Source: JANWHF01 sp036276235 (GTDB taxonomy: Bacteria > Planctomycetota > Phycisphaerae > Tepidisphaerales > Tepidisphaeraceae). Taken from it: a DNA stretch of 7,825 nucleotides. The stretch is taken from positions 1 through 7,825 of the forward strand of contig DATBDZ010000058.1 of assembly GCA_036276235.1 (NCBI GenBank), written 5' to 3'. How positions within the stretch are numbered: position 1 is the first letter of the stretch; each line of letters starts with the position of its first letter. The translations under genes were made by a program, and so were the position numbers. A model generated the notes under the pieces. It saw only the letters and a program-made list of their open reading frames with translations. It did not search any database and had not been told where the DNA came from. Positions 1 through 5,462 of the stretch are shown here, piece after piece.

Positions 1-305
1 ACCCCCACACTCGGATTACGATCGATCATTGACCGGTCAAACCAATGGCCCAGCGCCCCGACGTAAATCACCTGCCCATCGCGAACCGCCTCCACCCACA
101 ATACCCGGTTGCGCAGCGTGCATTGCTTCAGCACTGCATCCGCGTGGGCGTCGGCGTCGGCCGCCGACAGCAGGCCATCCGCCTTGGTCCGCATGTTTCG
201 GTGAACGAAGGATTTGAAATCGGATTCCGGCGGCCGGGTGAAGCAGGCGGCGGCGAGCAGGATCACGGTCTGCACGATGATGATGAGAGTCTTGAGCGCG
301 CTCAT
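1..305 (-). CDS. Small membrane-anchored protein, DUF4359-like, 3' end beyond the window
   Basis: An open frame runs without a stop from an ATG at 305 to the left edge (101 residues visible, C-terminus missing). Residues 5-21 are a hydrophobic N-terminal segment ending LLAAAC, either a membrane anchor or a weak lipobox (Ala rather than Leu at -3). Then comes FTRPPESDFKSFV, similar to the FTNPSxEDF motif that I associate with the uncharacterised DUF4359 family. Around residues 66-90, NRVLWVEAV and VIYVGALGHWFD resemble that family's C-terminal strand pair ending in a conserved glycine and aromatic. No strong ribosome-binding site precedes the ATG. It is divergent from the zinc-ribbon gene, with 135 bases between. 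The coding call is fairly sure. The family is recognised from memory of motifs only, and the function is unknown. Confidence 0.62.
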   Translation of the reverse strand, partial: MSALKTLIIIVQTVILLAAACFTRPPESDFKSFVHRNMRTKADGLLSAADADAHADAVLKQCTLRNRVLWVEAVRDGQVIYVGALGHWFDRSMIDRNPSVG

Positions 306-440
306 TCTCGGACCATTTTCGCGCGCCAGCGTCCGAAAACCTAGAGTAAATCCCTCCTCACGACAGGTTGGGCCGCCGTCCGATAATATCGAGGCTGCCT
401 TGGGTCAGGCCAAGCCCGATTAAGTCGATGTGAGGCAGGG

Positions 441-629
441 ATGCTGGAGATTACGCGATCGATCCTCTGCCGGCGCTGCGGCCGCCGCGTCGATGGCACC
501 GCCACCTGGTGCCCCGATTGCGGCAAGCCGCTGCGCCGTTTCGAGGGCCCGTCGCTCATGTTGCTCATTGTTGGCGCCGTCGCGCTCGCGGGGTGTTTGG
601 TAGTGATTGCGTGGAAGCTGATGATGTGA
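441..629 (+). CDS. Zinc-ribbon protein with one C-terminal transmembrane helix (62 aa)
   Basis: A complete small gene with GAGGCAGGG just before its ATG. Residues 10-13 (CRRC) and 24-27 (CPDC), ten residues apart, form two zinc knuckles of the short zinc-ribbon type found at the N-termini of many bacterial membrane proteins. Residues 38-58 are a single hydrophobic helix, and only four residues (KLMM) follow it. The ribbon should therefore sit on one face of the membrane, most likely cytoplasmic with basic residues 29-33 at the inner face; that topology is inferred. Such proteins have no assigned reaction, and a role as a binding or assembly module is a guess. It converges on the dehydrogenase gene, separated by an AT-rich hairpin repeat. 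Confidence 0.78.
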   Translation: MLEITRSILCRRCGRRVDGTATWCPDCGKPLRRFEGPSLMLLIVGAVALAGCLVVIAWKLMM

Positions 630-645
630 GGGTTGAGTTCAAATC

Positions 646-724
646 CGAAATATGAAATCTGAAATTTGAAATTTGAGATTTGCCATCCCAAATCTGAGAT
701 CTGAAATTCAGATTTCAGATTTCG
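646..724. repeat. AT-rich word-like inverted repeat between convergent genes
   Basis: Left arm 646-682 is built of loose units GAAATnTGAAATTTGAG. The right arm at 689-724 is its imperfect reverse complement (about 28 of 36 positions with one indel by eye), with a 6-base loop CCATCC. As RNA it would form one long imperfect hairpin. It fills the whole gap between two genes whose 3' ends face each other, so it may stop transcription from both sides. There is no clean GC-stem with U-tract on either strand, so a classical intrinsic terminator is not shown. Confidence 0.75.
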
Positions 725-729
725 CGCCC

Positions 730-1506
730 TCACCAATGCATGACAAACCCACCATCCACATTGATCGTCTGCCCGGTGACATGCGCGGCCCGTTCAGATG
801 AAAGAAAAACAATCATGTCGGCAATCGCCTCGGGCGTTTGCCATCGGCCGAGCGGAACGACGGTGCGAATTTTGTTCGCCGACCATTGCTCATAGCTGAG
901 CCGCTGCTCGGGCGGAGCATGATCATGCCACGCCTGCCACACCGCTCGATTGAGCGGCGTCTGCACCATTCCGGGACAGACGCAATTGACACGAACGCCG
1001 CGTGGCGCGAGGTCCTTGGCCATGCACTGCGCGAAGTTGATGTTGGCGGCCTTGGACGCGCTATAAGGCGGATCGGTCTGCGATCCGATCTGCCCCGCCA
1101 CCGAAGAGACAAACACCATCGTCCCCTTCCCGCGCTCCGTCATCCGCGGCGCGACCGCATGCGCCACATTCACCATCCCCATCACATTCACCTTCAACAC
1201 GCGCGGCCAATCCGCCGGCTCCAGATTCGTAAACGGAAACCCGAATTTCCCCGATCCGATCGCTGCCGCATGTACCAGATGATCGACGGGTCCCAGCGAT
1301 TCAACCGTGCGCGCCAGCGCGCCGGCAATCGCCGCCTCCTCCGTGATATCGACTTTGATTGCGGTCGAATTGTCTTCCGCGGATTGCTCCAAATCCCAAA
1401 TCGCCACCCGCGCCCCCTCGGCGGCAAACGCGAGTGCCGTCGCGCGCCCGATCCCACTCGCGCCGCCGGTTACGACGACAACATCGCCTTTCAGATTCAG
1501 ATCCAT
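730..1506 (-). CDS. Short-chain dehydrogenase/reductase, classical SDR family (258 aa)
   Basis: Predicted NAD(P)-dependent oxidoreductase with a full Rossmann fold. Residues 13-20 (TGGASGIG) are the cofactor glycine motif. Asp38 at the end of the second strand favours NAD(H) over NADP(H). HAAAIG (79-84) stands where NNAG usually lies. The catalytic tetrad is Asn107, Ser135, Tyr148 and Lys152 (YSASK), followed by PGMVQTP and the usual C-terminal GQTINVDGGF. Length is typical of classical SDRs. I chose the ATG at 1506 because it puts the glycine motif at the normal distance from the N-terminus. The upstream in-frame ATG at 1623 would add 39 unrelated residues and overlap coaD. The ribosome-binding site is weak. 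The substrate cannot be read from sequence; 3-oxoacyl-ACP-reductase-like and sugar or alcohol dehydrogenases share this pattern. It is divergent from coaD, with 66 bases between the starts. Confidence 0.93.
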   Translation of the reverse strand: MDLNLKGDVVVVTGGASGIGRATALAFAAEGARVAIWDLEQSAEDNSTAIKVDITEEAAIAGALARTVESLGPVDHLVHAAAIGSGKFGFPFTNLEPADWPRVLKVNVMGMVNVAHAVAPRMTERGKGTMVFVSSVAGQIGSQTDPPYSASKAANINFAQCMAKDLAPRGVRVNCVCPGMVQTPLNRAVWQAWHDHAPPEQRLSYEQWSANKIRTVVPLGRWQTPEAIADMIVFLSSERAAHVTGQTINVDGGFVMHW

Positions 1507-1537
1507 TAGGGGCGGAGTTTGAAGCTGCGCGACACCT

Positions 1538-1564
1538 TTGGCAAGTGCCGATTGATGGTAGAGT
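1538..1564 (+). promoter_or_regulatory. Possible sigma-70-like promoter for coaD
   Basis: TTGGCA (1538-1543, five of six to TTGACA) is followed after 15 bases by TAGAGT (1559-1564, four of six to TATAAT). It lies in the 66-base gap between the divergent dehydrogenase and coaD starts. The spacer is short, and the resulting leader before the ATG at 1573 would be almost absent. This is therefore a weak candidate only. Confidence 0.2.
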
Positions 1565-1572
1565 AATGAACC

Positions 1573-2070
1573 ATGCGACACGCGGTTTACGCCGGAAGTT
1601 TCGACCCAATCACCAACGGCCATCTATGGATGATCGAGAATGGCAGCCGGCTCTTCGATCGTCTAACGGTCGCGATCGGCGTCAATCCTGACAAACGCTA
1701 TCTCTTCGCGCTCGAGGAGCGCCTGCAAATGCTACGCGAAGCCGCGGTATCGTTGGCCAATGTCACCGTCGCGAGCTTTGAGAATATGTTCCTCGTTAAT
1801 TATGCGCGCGAGATCGGCGCCACGTTTATCCTGCGCGGCATCCGCAACGAACAAGACTACGGCTACGAGCGCGGCATGCGTTACGTCAACGCGGAATTCA
1901 ACGCAGAGATTCTGACGGTTTTCCTCATGCCGCCGCGCGAGTATGCGGAAATCAGTTCCAGCTTCGTGAAAGGACTCGTCGGGCCGGGCGGATGGGAACA
2001 GATTCTTCCGAAATATGTACCGGTCGGGGTTCACCAACGATTCGTCGCAAAATTCGGGAGCAAATCGTGA
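1573..2070 (+). CDS. coaD: Pantetheine-phosphate adenylyltransferase (165 aa)
   Basis: Catalyses the fourth step of coenzyme A synthesis in the cytosol: 4'-phosphopantetheine plus ATP gives dephospho-CoA and pyrophosphate. The family's nucleotidyltransferase signatures are all in place. GSFDPITNGH (residues 8-17) contains the TxGH-type motif with His17. NPDK at 38-41 supplies the conserved lysine. RGIR (88-91) comes before QDYGYE, and ISSSFVK (127-133) is the C-terminal ATP-binding motif. Length matches the usual 160-170 residues. One oddity is Trp19 in HLWMIE, where most CoaD proteins have HLDII. Its TGA overlaps the GTG of the HD-domain gene by four bases, so the two are almost certainly translated from one message. 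The ribosome-binding site is poor (GGTAGAG about ten bases upstream). Confidence 0.93.
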   Translation: MRHAVYAGSFDPITNGHLWMIENGSRLFDRLTVAIGVNPDKRYLFALEERLQMLREAAVSLANVTVASFENMFLVNYAREIGATFILRGIRNEQDYGYERGMRYVNAEFNAEILTVFLMPPREYAEISSSFVKGLVGPGGWEQILPKYVPVGVHQRFVAKFGSKS

Positions 2071-2672
2071 GCAAGCTGCTCGATTGTCTGCCGACGGTTC
2101 GCCCGGAGTTGGAGAGCCTCTATTCATCGCCCGGCCGGCATTACCACAATCTCGATCACATTCACAAATGTCTTGAGCTGCTCGCCGACGTGCGTGAGCA
2201 GTGTGATGACCCGGATGCGATGGAAATTGCCATCTGGTTTCACGATTGCATTTACGATCCGACGCGTCGCGACAACGAAGAGGCGTCGGCGGATGTCGCG
2301 GCACGATTACTTGGCGAATGCGGTATCAGCCCGGATCAAATCGAGCGCGTGCGGGAGTTGATTCTCGCGACCAAGCACGCCGTCCAGCCGGCCGATCCCG
2401 ATTCACAACTGCTGGTGGATATCGATCTGGCGATTCTTGGAAGCGCTCCTGGGACCTTCGACGACTACGAGGGCGGCATTCGATTGGAATACGCGCACGT
2501 TCCCGACGATGCTTTTGCCAAAGGCCGCGCGCAGATTCTGGAAATGTTTCTCGCCCGCCCGCGGATTTTTCTGACTGAGTATTTCGGCCAGCGATTTGAA
2601 TCGGCCGCGCGGCAGAATCTGGCGCGGTCAATCTCACGATTGCGAGCAGCCGGATGCGACCGCACGCCCTGA
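2067..2672 (+). CDS. HD-superfamily predicted metal-dependent phosphohydrolase, COG4339-like (201 aa)
   Basis: Predicted cytosolic hydrolase acting on a phosphate ester. HYHNLDH (25-31) supplies the first histidines, WFHDCIYDP (57-65) holds the HD metal pair His59-Asp60, and RRDNEEASA follows at 67-75. ILATKH ends in His104, and VDIDLAILG (117-125) carries Asp118 and Asp120. This motif order is what I know from the COG4339 group of HD proteins, whose substrate is undefined. I start it at GTG 2067: GGGAG lies six bases upstream, the stop of coaD overlaps it as GTGA, and homology begins only after this point. An ATG at 1992 in the same frame lies inside coaD and encodes unrelated residues. Coupling to coaD suggests a job linked to CoA or a related nucleotide, which is inference only. 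Confidence 0.85.
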   Translation: MSKLLDCLPTVRPELESLYSSPGRHYHNLDHIHKCLELLADVREQCDDPDAMEIAIWFHDCIYDPTRRDNEEASADVAARLLGECGISPDQIERVRELILATKHAVQPADPDSQLLVDIDLAILGSAPGTFDDYEGGIRLEYAHVPDDAFAKGRAQILEMFLARPRIFLTEYFGQRFESAARQNLARSISRLRAAGCDRTP

Positions 2673-2701
2673 GCACTTGGCTCCATTCTCTATCGCAGGG
2701 G

Positions 2702-2839
2702 TCGTCATGCTGAGGTACTCCGAAGCATCTGGCTGGATTGCGCGAATGAGCCAGAGCTTGCGATAACCTGCTCTGGAAATGGTGGCGGTTTTCATGCTTC
2801 GCGGGTGTCGCGCAGCCGCATGCCCACTCAATATGACGA
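2702..2839. repeat. Dispersed modular repeat, copy A (slot empty)
   Basis: This element has terminal inverted repeats of 13 bases (2702-2714 and 2827-2839, 11 of 13 paired, core GTCATGCTGAG). An internal stem follows (2714-2734 with a degenerate partner at 2749-2768), then a CTGCTCTGGAAATG segment and GCTTCGCGGGTG (2796-2807). It fills most of the 194-base gap between the convergent HD-hydrolase and PH-domain genes. It has no coding capacity. Copies B and C share its order of blocks, but A lacks the hairpin cassette that each of them carries between GGAAATG and GCTTCGCGGGTG. Confidence 0.85.
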
Positions 2840-2866
2840 GTTGGCGCGGCCGCGAACTCCGATTTC

Positions 2867-3442
2867 TTAAGTCCCCGTATCCACCTTCAAGACGCCCGTC
2901 TGTCGTTTGACCGCGATGACCCGTTGTTTGAGTTCTTCGAAAATCTTGCGAGCGTTGGGAATGCCGCGCATTCTTAGGTCGGGCATGGTGTCATCGTGCG
3001 AGATGACGCGGATCGTGCCGATGCCGATCAGGCGGTCGATGATCGATTGATGGAACGACATGTCTTCGACATGCCAGAGCTCAAGCGATTTGATGTCCTT
3101 GGCGAGGAAGCCGCGCTCGTAGTCGATCCGGTAGTTGCTGATGCGATAGCGGACTTGCTTGGTGACAATCGCCGGGGCGACCAGCAGGCTAACGCCGATC
3201 ACCTCCAACACAATAATCACCCAGCGCTGCGGCCACTGATGCTCGCCCATCCCGATCCGGATAACCAAGGGGCTGACGATAAAGAGGATCGCCAGTACGG
3301 TGAGAAGGATGACCTCGCCGGGCTTGCCGCCGAAGAGCGGGCGGCCGTCAAAATAGGTCGTCTCCGAGTCATCCGGCGGAGCATGGGGACGATGGTCCTC
3401 TACGGGAGCCGGATTCGTGTTCGGCGGCTGTGCTGCGCTCAA
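2867..3442 (-). CDS. Membrane protein with bacterial PH domain (bPH2, YdbT-type), 191 aa
   Basis: Residues 1-30 are a proline-rich, probably disordered cytoplasmic head, followed by DGRPLFGG, similar to the short motif that often precedes this fold. Membrane helices lie at about 43-63 and 74-94. A PH-like domain spans about 98-176, with the characteristic run ELWHVEDMSFHQSIIDR and then GIGTIRVIS. The domain should lie on the cytoplasmic side by the membrane, and its partner is unknown. The start is TTG at 3440-3442. An in-frame stop lies eight codons upstream and no other start codon intervenes, and AGGAGG sits three bases before the TTG, slightly close but strong. It is divergent from the secreted-protein gene at 3765. 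Proteins of this type occur singly and in YdbS/YdbT pairs; this one appears alone. Confidence 0.82.
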   Translation of the reverse strand: MSAAQPPNTNPAPVEDHRPHAPPDDSETTYFDGRPLFGGKPGEVILLTVLAILFIVSPLVIRIGMGEHQWPQRWVIIVLEVIGVSLLVAPAIVTKQVRYRISNYRIDYERGFLAKDIKSLELWHVEDMSFHQSIIDRLIGIGTIRVISHDDTMPDLRMRGIPNARKIFEELKQRVIAVKRQTGVLKVDTGT

Positions 3443-3525
3443 ACGCCTCCTGGTTAGAGGGGGAGCTTAGCAGAAAGCCGTGGGACTGTCAGTCGTCTCA
3501 ATTTCTGGCCCGCTTCGGGAAGGGA

Positions 3526-3622
3526 GGGAATTTGAGGGTAGAGGATTGAGAATGGAGGATGGACGGCGGCTTGCTTCGCCTTGCGCGATCCTCAATCCTC
3601 CATCTTCAAGCCTCCAATTCCC
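3526..3622. repeat. Purine/pyrimidine word-like inverted repeat (GGATTGAGnATGGAGG type)
   Basis: Left arm 3526-3560 and right arm 3588-3622 are 35 bases each and pair at about 28 of 35 positions without gaps. The 27-base spacer is GC-rich. The arms are quasi-tandem units of GAGGAT, TGAG and GGAGG. The arrangement matches the AT-rich hairpin at 646-724 though the words differ. It occupies the middle of the 322-base gap between the divergent PH-domain and secreted-protein genes. Apart from it and the ribosome-binding sites of the two flanking genes, I see no convincing promoter or gene in that gap. Confidence 0.72.
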
Positions 3623-3764
3623 TTTCCACCCCATTTTCAGCAAAAACCGCCCAGCCAAAAAATTCACTGCAACAACCGAACAACTTGCGCGTTTGTAGGA
3701 GCGGCTCAATCCGCGCATGGGATCGCGGGAGCACAATATTCCTCTCACCTCAATTGGAGGCGTC

Positions 3765-4322
3765 ATGAAAGTCTCGAGCATCTGGGCCAAGAGCCTAGTC
3801 GCTGCGTTTGTTCTCATGTCGGTTGCGTCGATGGCCGCGGCCGCCGATGTGACTGGTACTTGGACCTTTACCGCACCTGCAGGTGGTGGTCGTGGTGGTC
3901 GTAATGGTGGCGGCGGCGGCGGCGGCGGCGGTGGTGGTGGCGGAGGCGCCGGTGGCGCTAACGCGGCTCCTCGCATTTCCACCCTTAAGCTGAAGCAAGA
4001 CGGTGAAAAGGTCACCGGCACGCTGACCTCGCCCGCGTTCGGCCGTGGCCGTCGTGGCGGACAGCAGCAGGATCCGGCGACTCCTCCTCCGGCGCCCATG
4101 CCCGTTGACATCAGCAACGGCAAGCTCGCCGGCGACACCCTCACTTTCGAGGTGGCCCGCCAGAATCAGAACGGTGACTCCATCGTCACTAAGTACAGTG
4201 GCAAGGTTGAAGCTGATACCATCACCTTCACCATCCAGCTTCCGGCCCGCGGTGGCCAAGGCGATCCCCCCGCACCGATCGAAGGCATCAAGGCGACCAA
4301 GCAAAAGGAAGCCGCCAAGTAA
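3765..4322 (+). CDS. Secreted small beta-rich protein with poly-glycine insert, paralogue 1 (185 aa)
   Basis: A Sec-type signal peptide (basic MKVSSIWAK, hydrophobic 11-23, AxA cleavage near residue 26) is followed by VTGTWTF (29-35). A Gly/Arg/Asn-rich segment (40-65) includes 14 glycines in a row (48-61). After that come LKLKQDGEKVTGT (74-86), a Pro/Gln linker (100-113), and the strands ISNGKLAGDTLTF, YSGKVEADTITFTI and a Lys-rich tail. The alternation of strand motifs suggests a small lipocalin-like beta barrel, but I do not recognise a named family. GGAGG four bases before the ATG at 3765 fixes this start, and the 16 extra in-frame codons upstream lie before the signal peptide. The next gene encodes a paralogue sharing the same motif order. 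Export is likely; the function is unknown. Confidence 0.82.
   Translation: MKVSSIWAKSLVAAFVLMSVASMAAAADVTGTWTFTAPAGGGRGGRNGGGGGGGGGGGGGGAGGANAAPRISTLKLKQDGEKVTGTLTSPAFGRGRRGGQQQDPATPPPAPMPVDISNGKLAGDTLTFEVARQNQNGDSIVTKYSGKVEADTITFTIQLPARGGQGDPPAPIEGIKATKQKEAAK
3879..3957 (+). repeat. GGC/GGT codon repeat encoding the glycine-rich insert
   Basis: A run of glycine codons within the first secreted paralogue: GGT, seven GGC, three GGT, then GGC, GGA, GGC (3906-3947), flanked by further GGT and CGT codons. The unit is three bases, so slippage would change the number of glycines without shifting the frame. The opposite strand reads as a poly-proline frame, which is only its shadow. Confidence 0.8.
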
Positions 4323-4360
4323 GCTTGACTCTGACGAGTCTGCTTGCTAGCTGATCTAAC

Positions 4361-4451
4361 ACAGCCGAGCGATTACCCTCATGTTTTGTGAAATGCGTAC
4401 CGCTTGGTACGGTTTCACAAAGCGCTCAGGGAATCGCTCGGCTGTTTTGTT
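4361..4451 (+). terminator. Long multi-segment hairpin followed by TTTTGTT, probable terminator of the first paralogue
   Basis: The RNA can fold on itself almost end to end. ACAGCCGAGCGATT (4361-4374) pairs perfectly with 4432-4445, and after a one-base bulge CCCT (4376-4379) pairs with AGGG (4428-4431). Following a small internal loop, TTTGTGAAA (4385-4393) pairs with TTTCACAAA (4413-4421). CGTACC (4396-4401) then pairs with GGTACG (4406-4411) around a GCTT loop. This gives about 33 base pairs in 85 bases. The downstream T-run makes a Rho-independent terminator likely. It starts 38 bases after the stop of the first secreted gene and would separate it from the second. Confidence 0.72.
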
Positions 4452-4500
4452 CATGGGTTTCTTCATGGGTTTCGAGTTTCAGGTTTCGGGTTTCGGGTTG
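4451..4500 (+). repeat. Tandem GGGTTTC-type word repeat
   Basis: Two near-identical 12-base units (4451-4462 and 4463-4474, TCATGGGTTTCT then TCATGGGTTTCG) run into a degenerate (GG)GTTTC series up to 4500. I see no inverted partner nearby, unlike the two word-like hairpins elsewhere in the window. It lies in the leader region of the second secreted paralogue. Confidence 0.6.
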
Positions 4501-4511
4501 AAGGCATGGTG

Positions 4512-4580
4512 GCACAGAGGGAAGGATGTTTAATAGCGCGGATCTTCCCTGCGTGCCTTCGTGCCTGCGTGCCTGTTTGC
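4512..4580 (+). repeat. Inverted repeat plus short GTGCCT direct repeats upstream of the second paralogue
   Basis: GCACAGAGGGAAG (4512-4524) pairs with CTTCCCTGCGTGC (4544-4556) at 11 of 13 positions with a 19-base loop. It is followed by three GTGCCT repeats up to about 4575. An open frame from 4526 crosses it but encodes no signal peptide until 4601. It is therefore probably untranslated leader or another intergenic word-like repeat, ending about 20 bases before the start codon. Confidence 0.5.
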
Positions 4581-4600
4581 AATTTCCAACATGGAGCACA

Positions 4601-5029
4601 ATGCGCCTCTACACTCCCCTCTATCTCCGCATCGCAATCATTGCTCTAATTTGCGTCTCGGCGCGTGCCGCTGATGACAAAAAGGATGAGAAGACAGTCG
4701 CTGTCACCGGCACCTGGAAATGGACGTTGCAAATCCAGGGCGGCGACGAGCTCGCGCTTTCTGCCAAGCTCAAGCAGGATGGCGATAAAGTCACCGGCAC
4801 CTACTACGGCCGCAACAACACCGAATCTGAAATCAAAGAGGGAAAGGTCAAAGGCAACGAGCTTTCGTTCAAGGTCGTCCGCGACATCAACGGCGCCCAG
4901 ATCACCCTCACCTTCAACGGCAAGGTAGACGGCGACTCCATCACCGGCACGATGGAATTCAAAAACGAAGACCAATCCAACTCGATGGAATGGAAAGCCA
5001 AGCGCGAGAAGGAAACGCCGAAGAAGTAG
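4601..5029 (+). CDS. Secreted small beta-rich protein, paralogue 2 (142 aa)
   Basis: A signal peptide (hydrophobic 8-20, likely cut after ARA at 21-23) is followed by a charged stretch DDKKDEK. VTGTWKW (35-41) comes next, then AKLKQDGDKVTGT (55-67), GKVKGNELSFKV, FNGKVDGDSITGTM and a Lys-rich end. The same blocks in the same order occur in the preceding gene, but this protein lacks the glycine run and the Pro/Gln linker, so it represents the plain domain. I chose ATG 4601 because GGAG lies four bases upstream and the signal peptide begins there; the upstream ATG at 4526 reads through repeat sequence. Function and family are unrecognised; a small extracytoplasmic beta barrel is inferred. A structured terminator-like hairpin lies between it and its paralogue. 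Confidence 0.82.
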   Translation: MRLYTPLYLRIAIIALICVSARAADDKKDEKTVAVTGTWKWTLQIQGGDELALSAKLKQDGDKVTGTYYGRNNTESEIKEGKVKGNELSFKVVRDINGAQITLTFNGKVDGDSITGTMEFKNEDQSNSMEWKAKREKETPKK

Positions 5030-5140
5030 TCGATGCGCCGATTTTTCTTGCCACGGTAAATGAAACGTGAAAACGTGAAGCATGACGGCTTTGGTATGGA
5101 AAGCGCGCCGGTTTGGATAGAAATTACGAGCGTCAGTCAC

Positions 5141-5348
5141 CGTCATACTGAGGTACTCCGAAGTATCTGGCTAGCCTGCGCGAATAAGCCAGATGCTTCG
5201 GAGTACCTGCTCTGGAAATGTTGCAAATTTGTGTAGGGTGGGTGTACTCGCCCACCACGAACGACAGATGGCGGGCGAGTACACCCACCCTACAATCCGT
5301 TTCATGCTTCGCGGGTGCGGCGCACCCGCATGGCCACTCAGGATGACG
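5141..5348. repeat. Dispersed modular repeat, copy B, with inserted hairpin cassette
   Basis: Terminal inverted repeats lie at 5141-5152 (CGTCATACTGAG) and 5337-5348, with 11 of 12 paired. A strong internal stem follows: 5152-5172 with 5187-5207, 20 of 21 paired. CTGCTCTGGAAATG comes next, then an inserted perfect hairpin (5232-5294), then TTCATGCTTCGCGGGTG. Last is a 9-base-arm palindrome, GCGGGTGCG/CGCACCCGC (5311-5329). It is alignable with copy A block by block except for the insert. It accounts for about half of the 433 bases between the second secreted gene and the M28 peptidase; I see no gene in the remainder (5030-5140 and 5349-5462). Confidence 0.88.
5232..5294. repeat. Perfect 22-base inverted repeat nested inside copy B
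   Basis: Left arm 5232-5253 starts TGTAGGGTGGGTGTACTCG, and 5273-5294 is its exact reverse complement. The loop is 19 bases. The perfect pairing contrasts with the imperfect stems of the host repeat and suggests a recent or actively maintained insertion. The TGTAGGGTGGG-type ends look like a separate family of palindromic repeats. Confidence 0.9.
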
Positions 5349-5462
5349 AGTTCTGAAAATGTCCGCGTATTGCGAAATGAAATCGCATCTGCGAATTAAG
5401 CGCCGACCGACCAAGTCTTCGCGGTTCCAAGGCTCATGCGTGGCCGATAATATTATGTCGAG

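Noticed and set aside
341..736. Minus-strand frame with repeated FQIS/NFKFQIS peptides
   Set aside because: The repeated peptides are just the AT-rich word-like repeat read as protein, and the rest lies antisense to the zinc-ribbon gene.
838..1509. 223-residue plus-strand open frame
   Set aside because: It is antisense to the dehydrogenase, Arg/His-rich and of no recognisable family; the minus-strand product has a complete catalytic tetrad.
1992..2066. N-terminal extension of the HD hydrolase, or fusion to coaD
   Set aside because: The extension lies inside coaD in another frame and shows no family motif. The GTG with a good ribosome-binding site and GTGA overlap explains the start without invoking a frameshift.
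3906..3947. Poly-GGC tract as a phase-variation switch
   Set aside because: The unit is one codon, so slippage would change the glycine count but never the reading frame.
3467..4144. Minus-strand open frame with a long proline run
   Set aside because: It is the complement of the GGC/GGT glycine codons of the first secreted gene. The plus-strand frame has a signal peptide, a ribosome-binding site and a paralogue.
5155..5160. Transposase remnant linked to the repeats
   Set aside because: No frame in or around the three repeat copies shows a transposase motif, so the elements are listed only as non-coding repeats.
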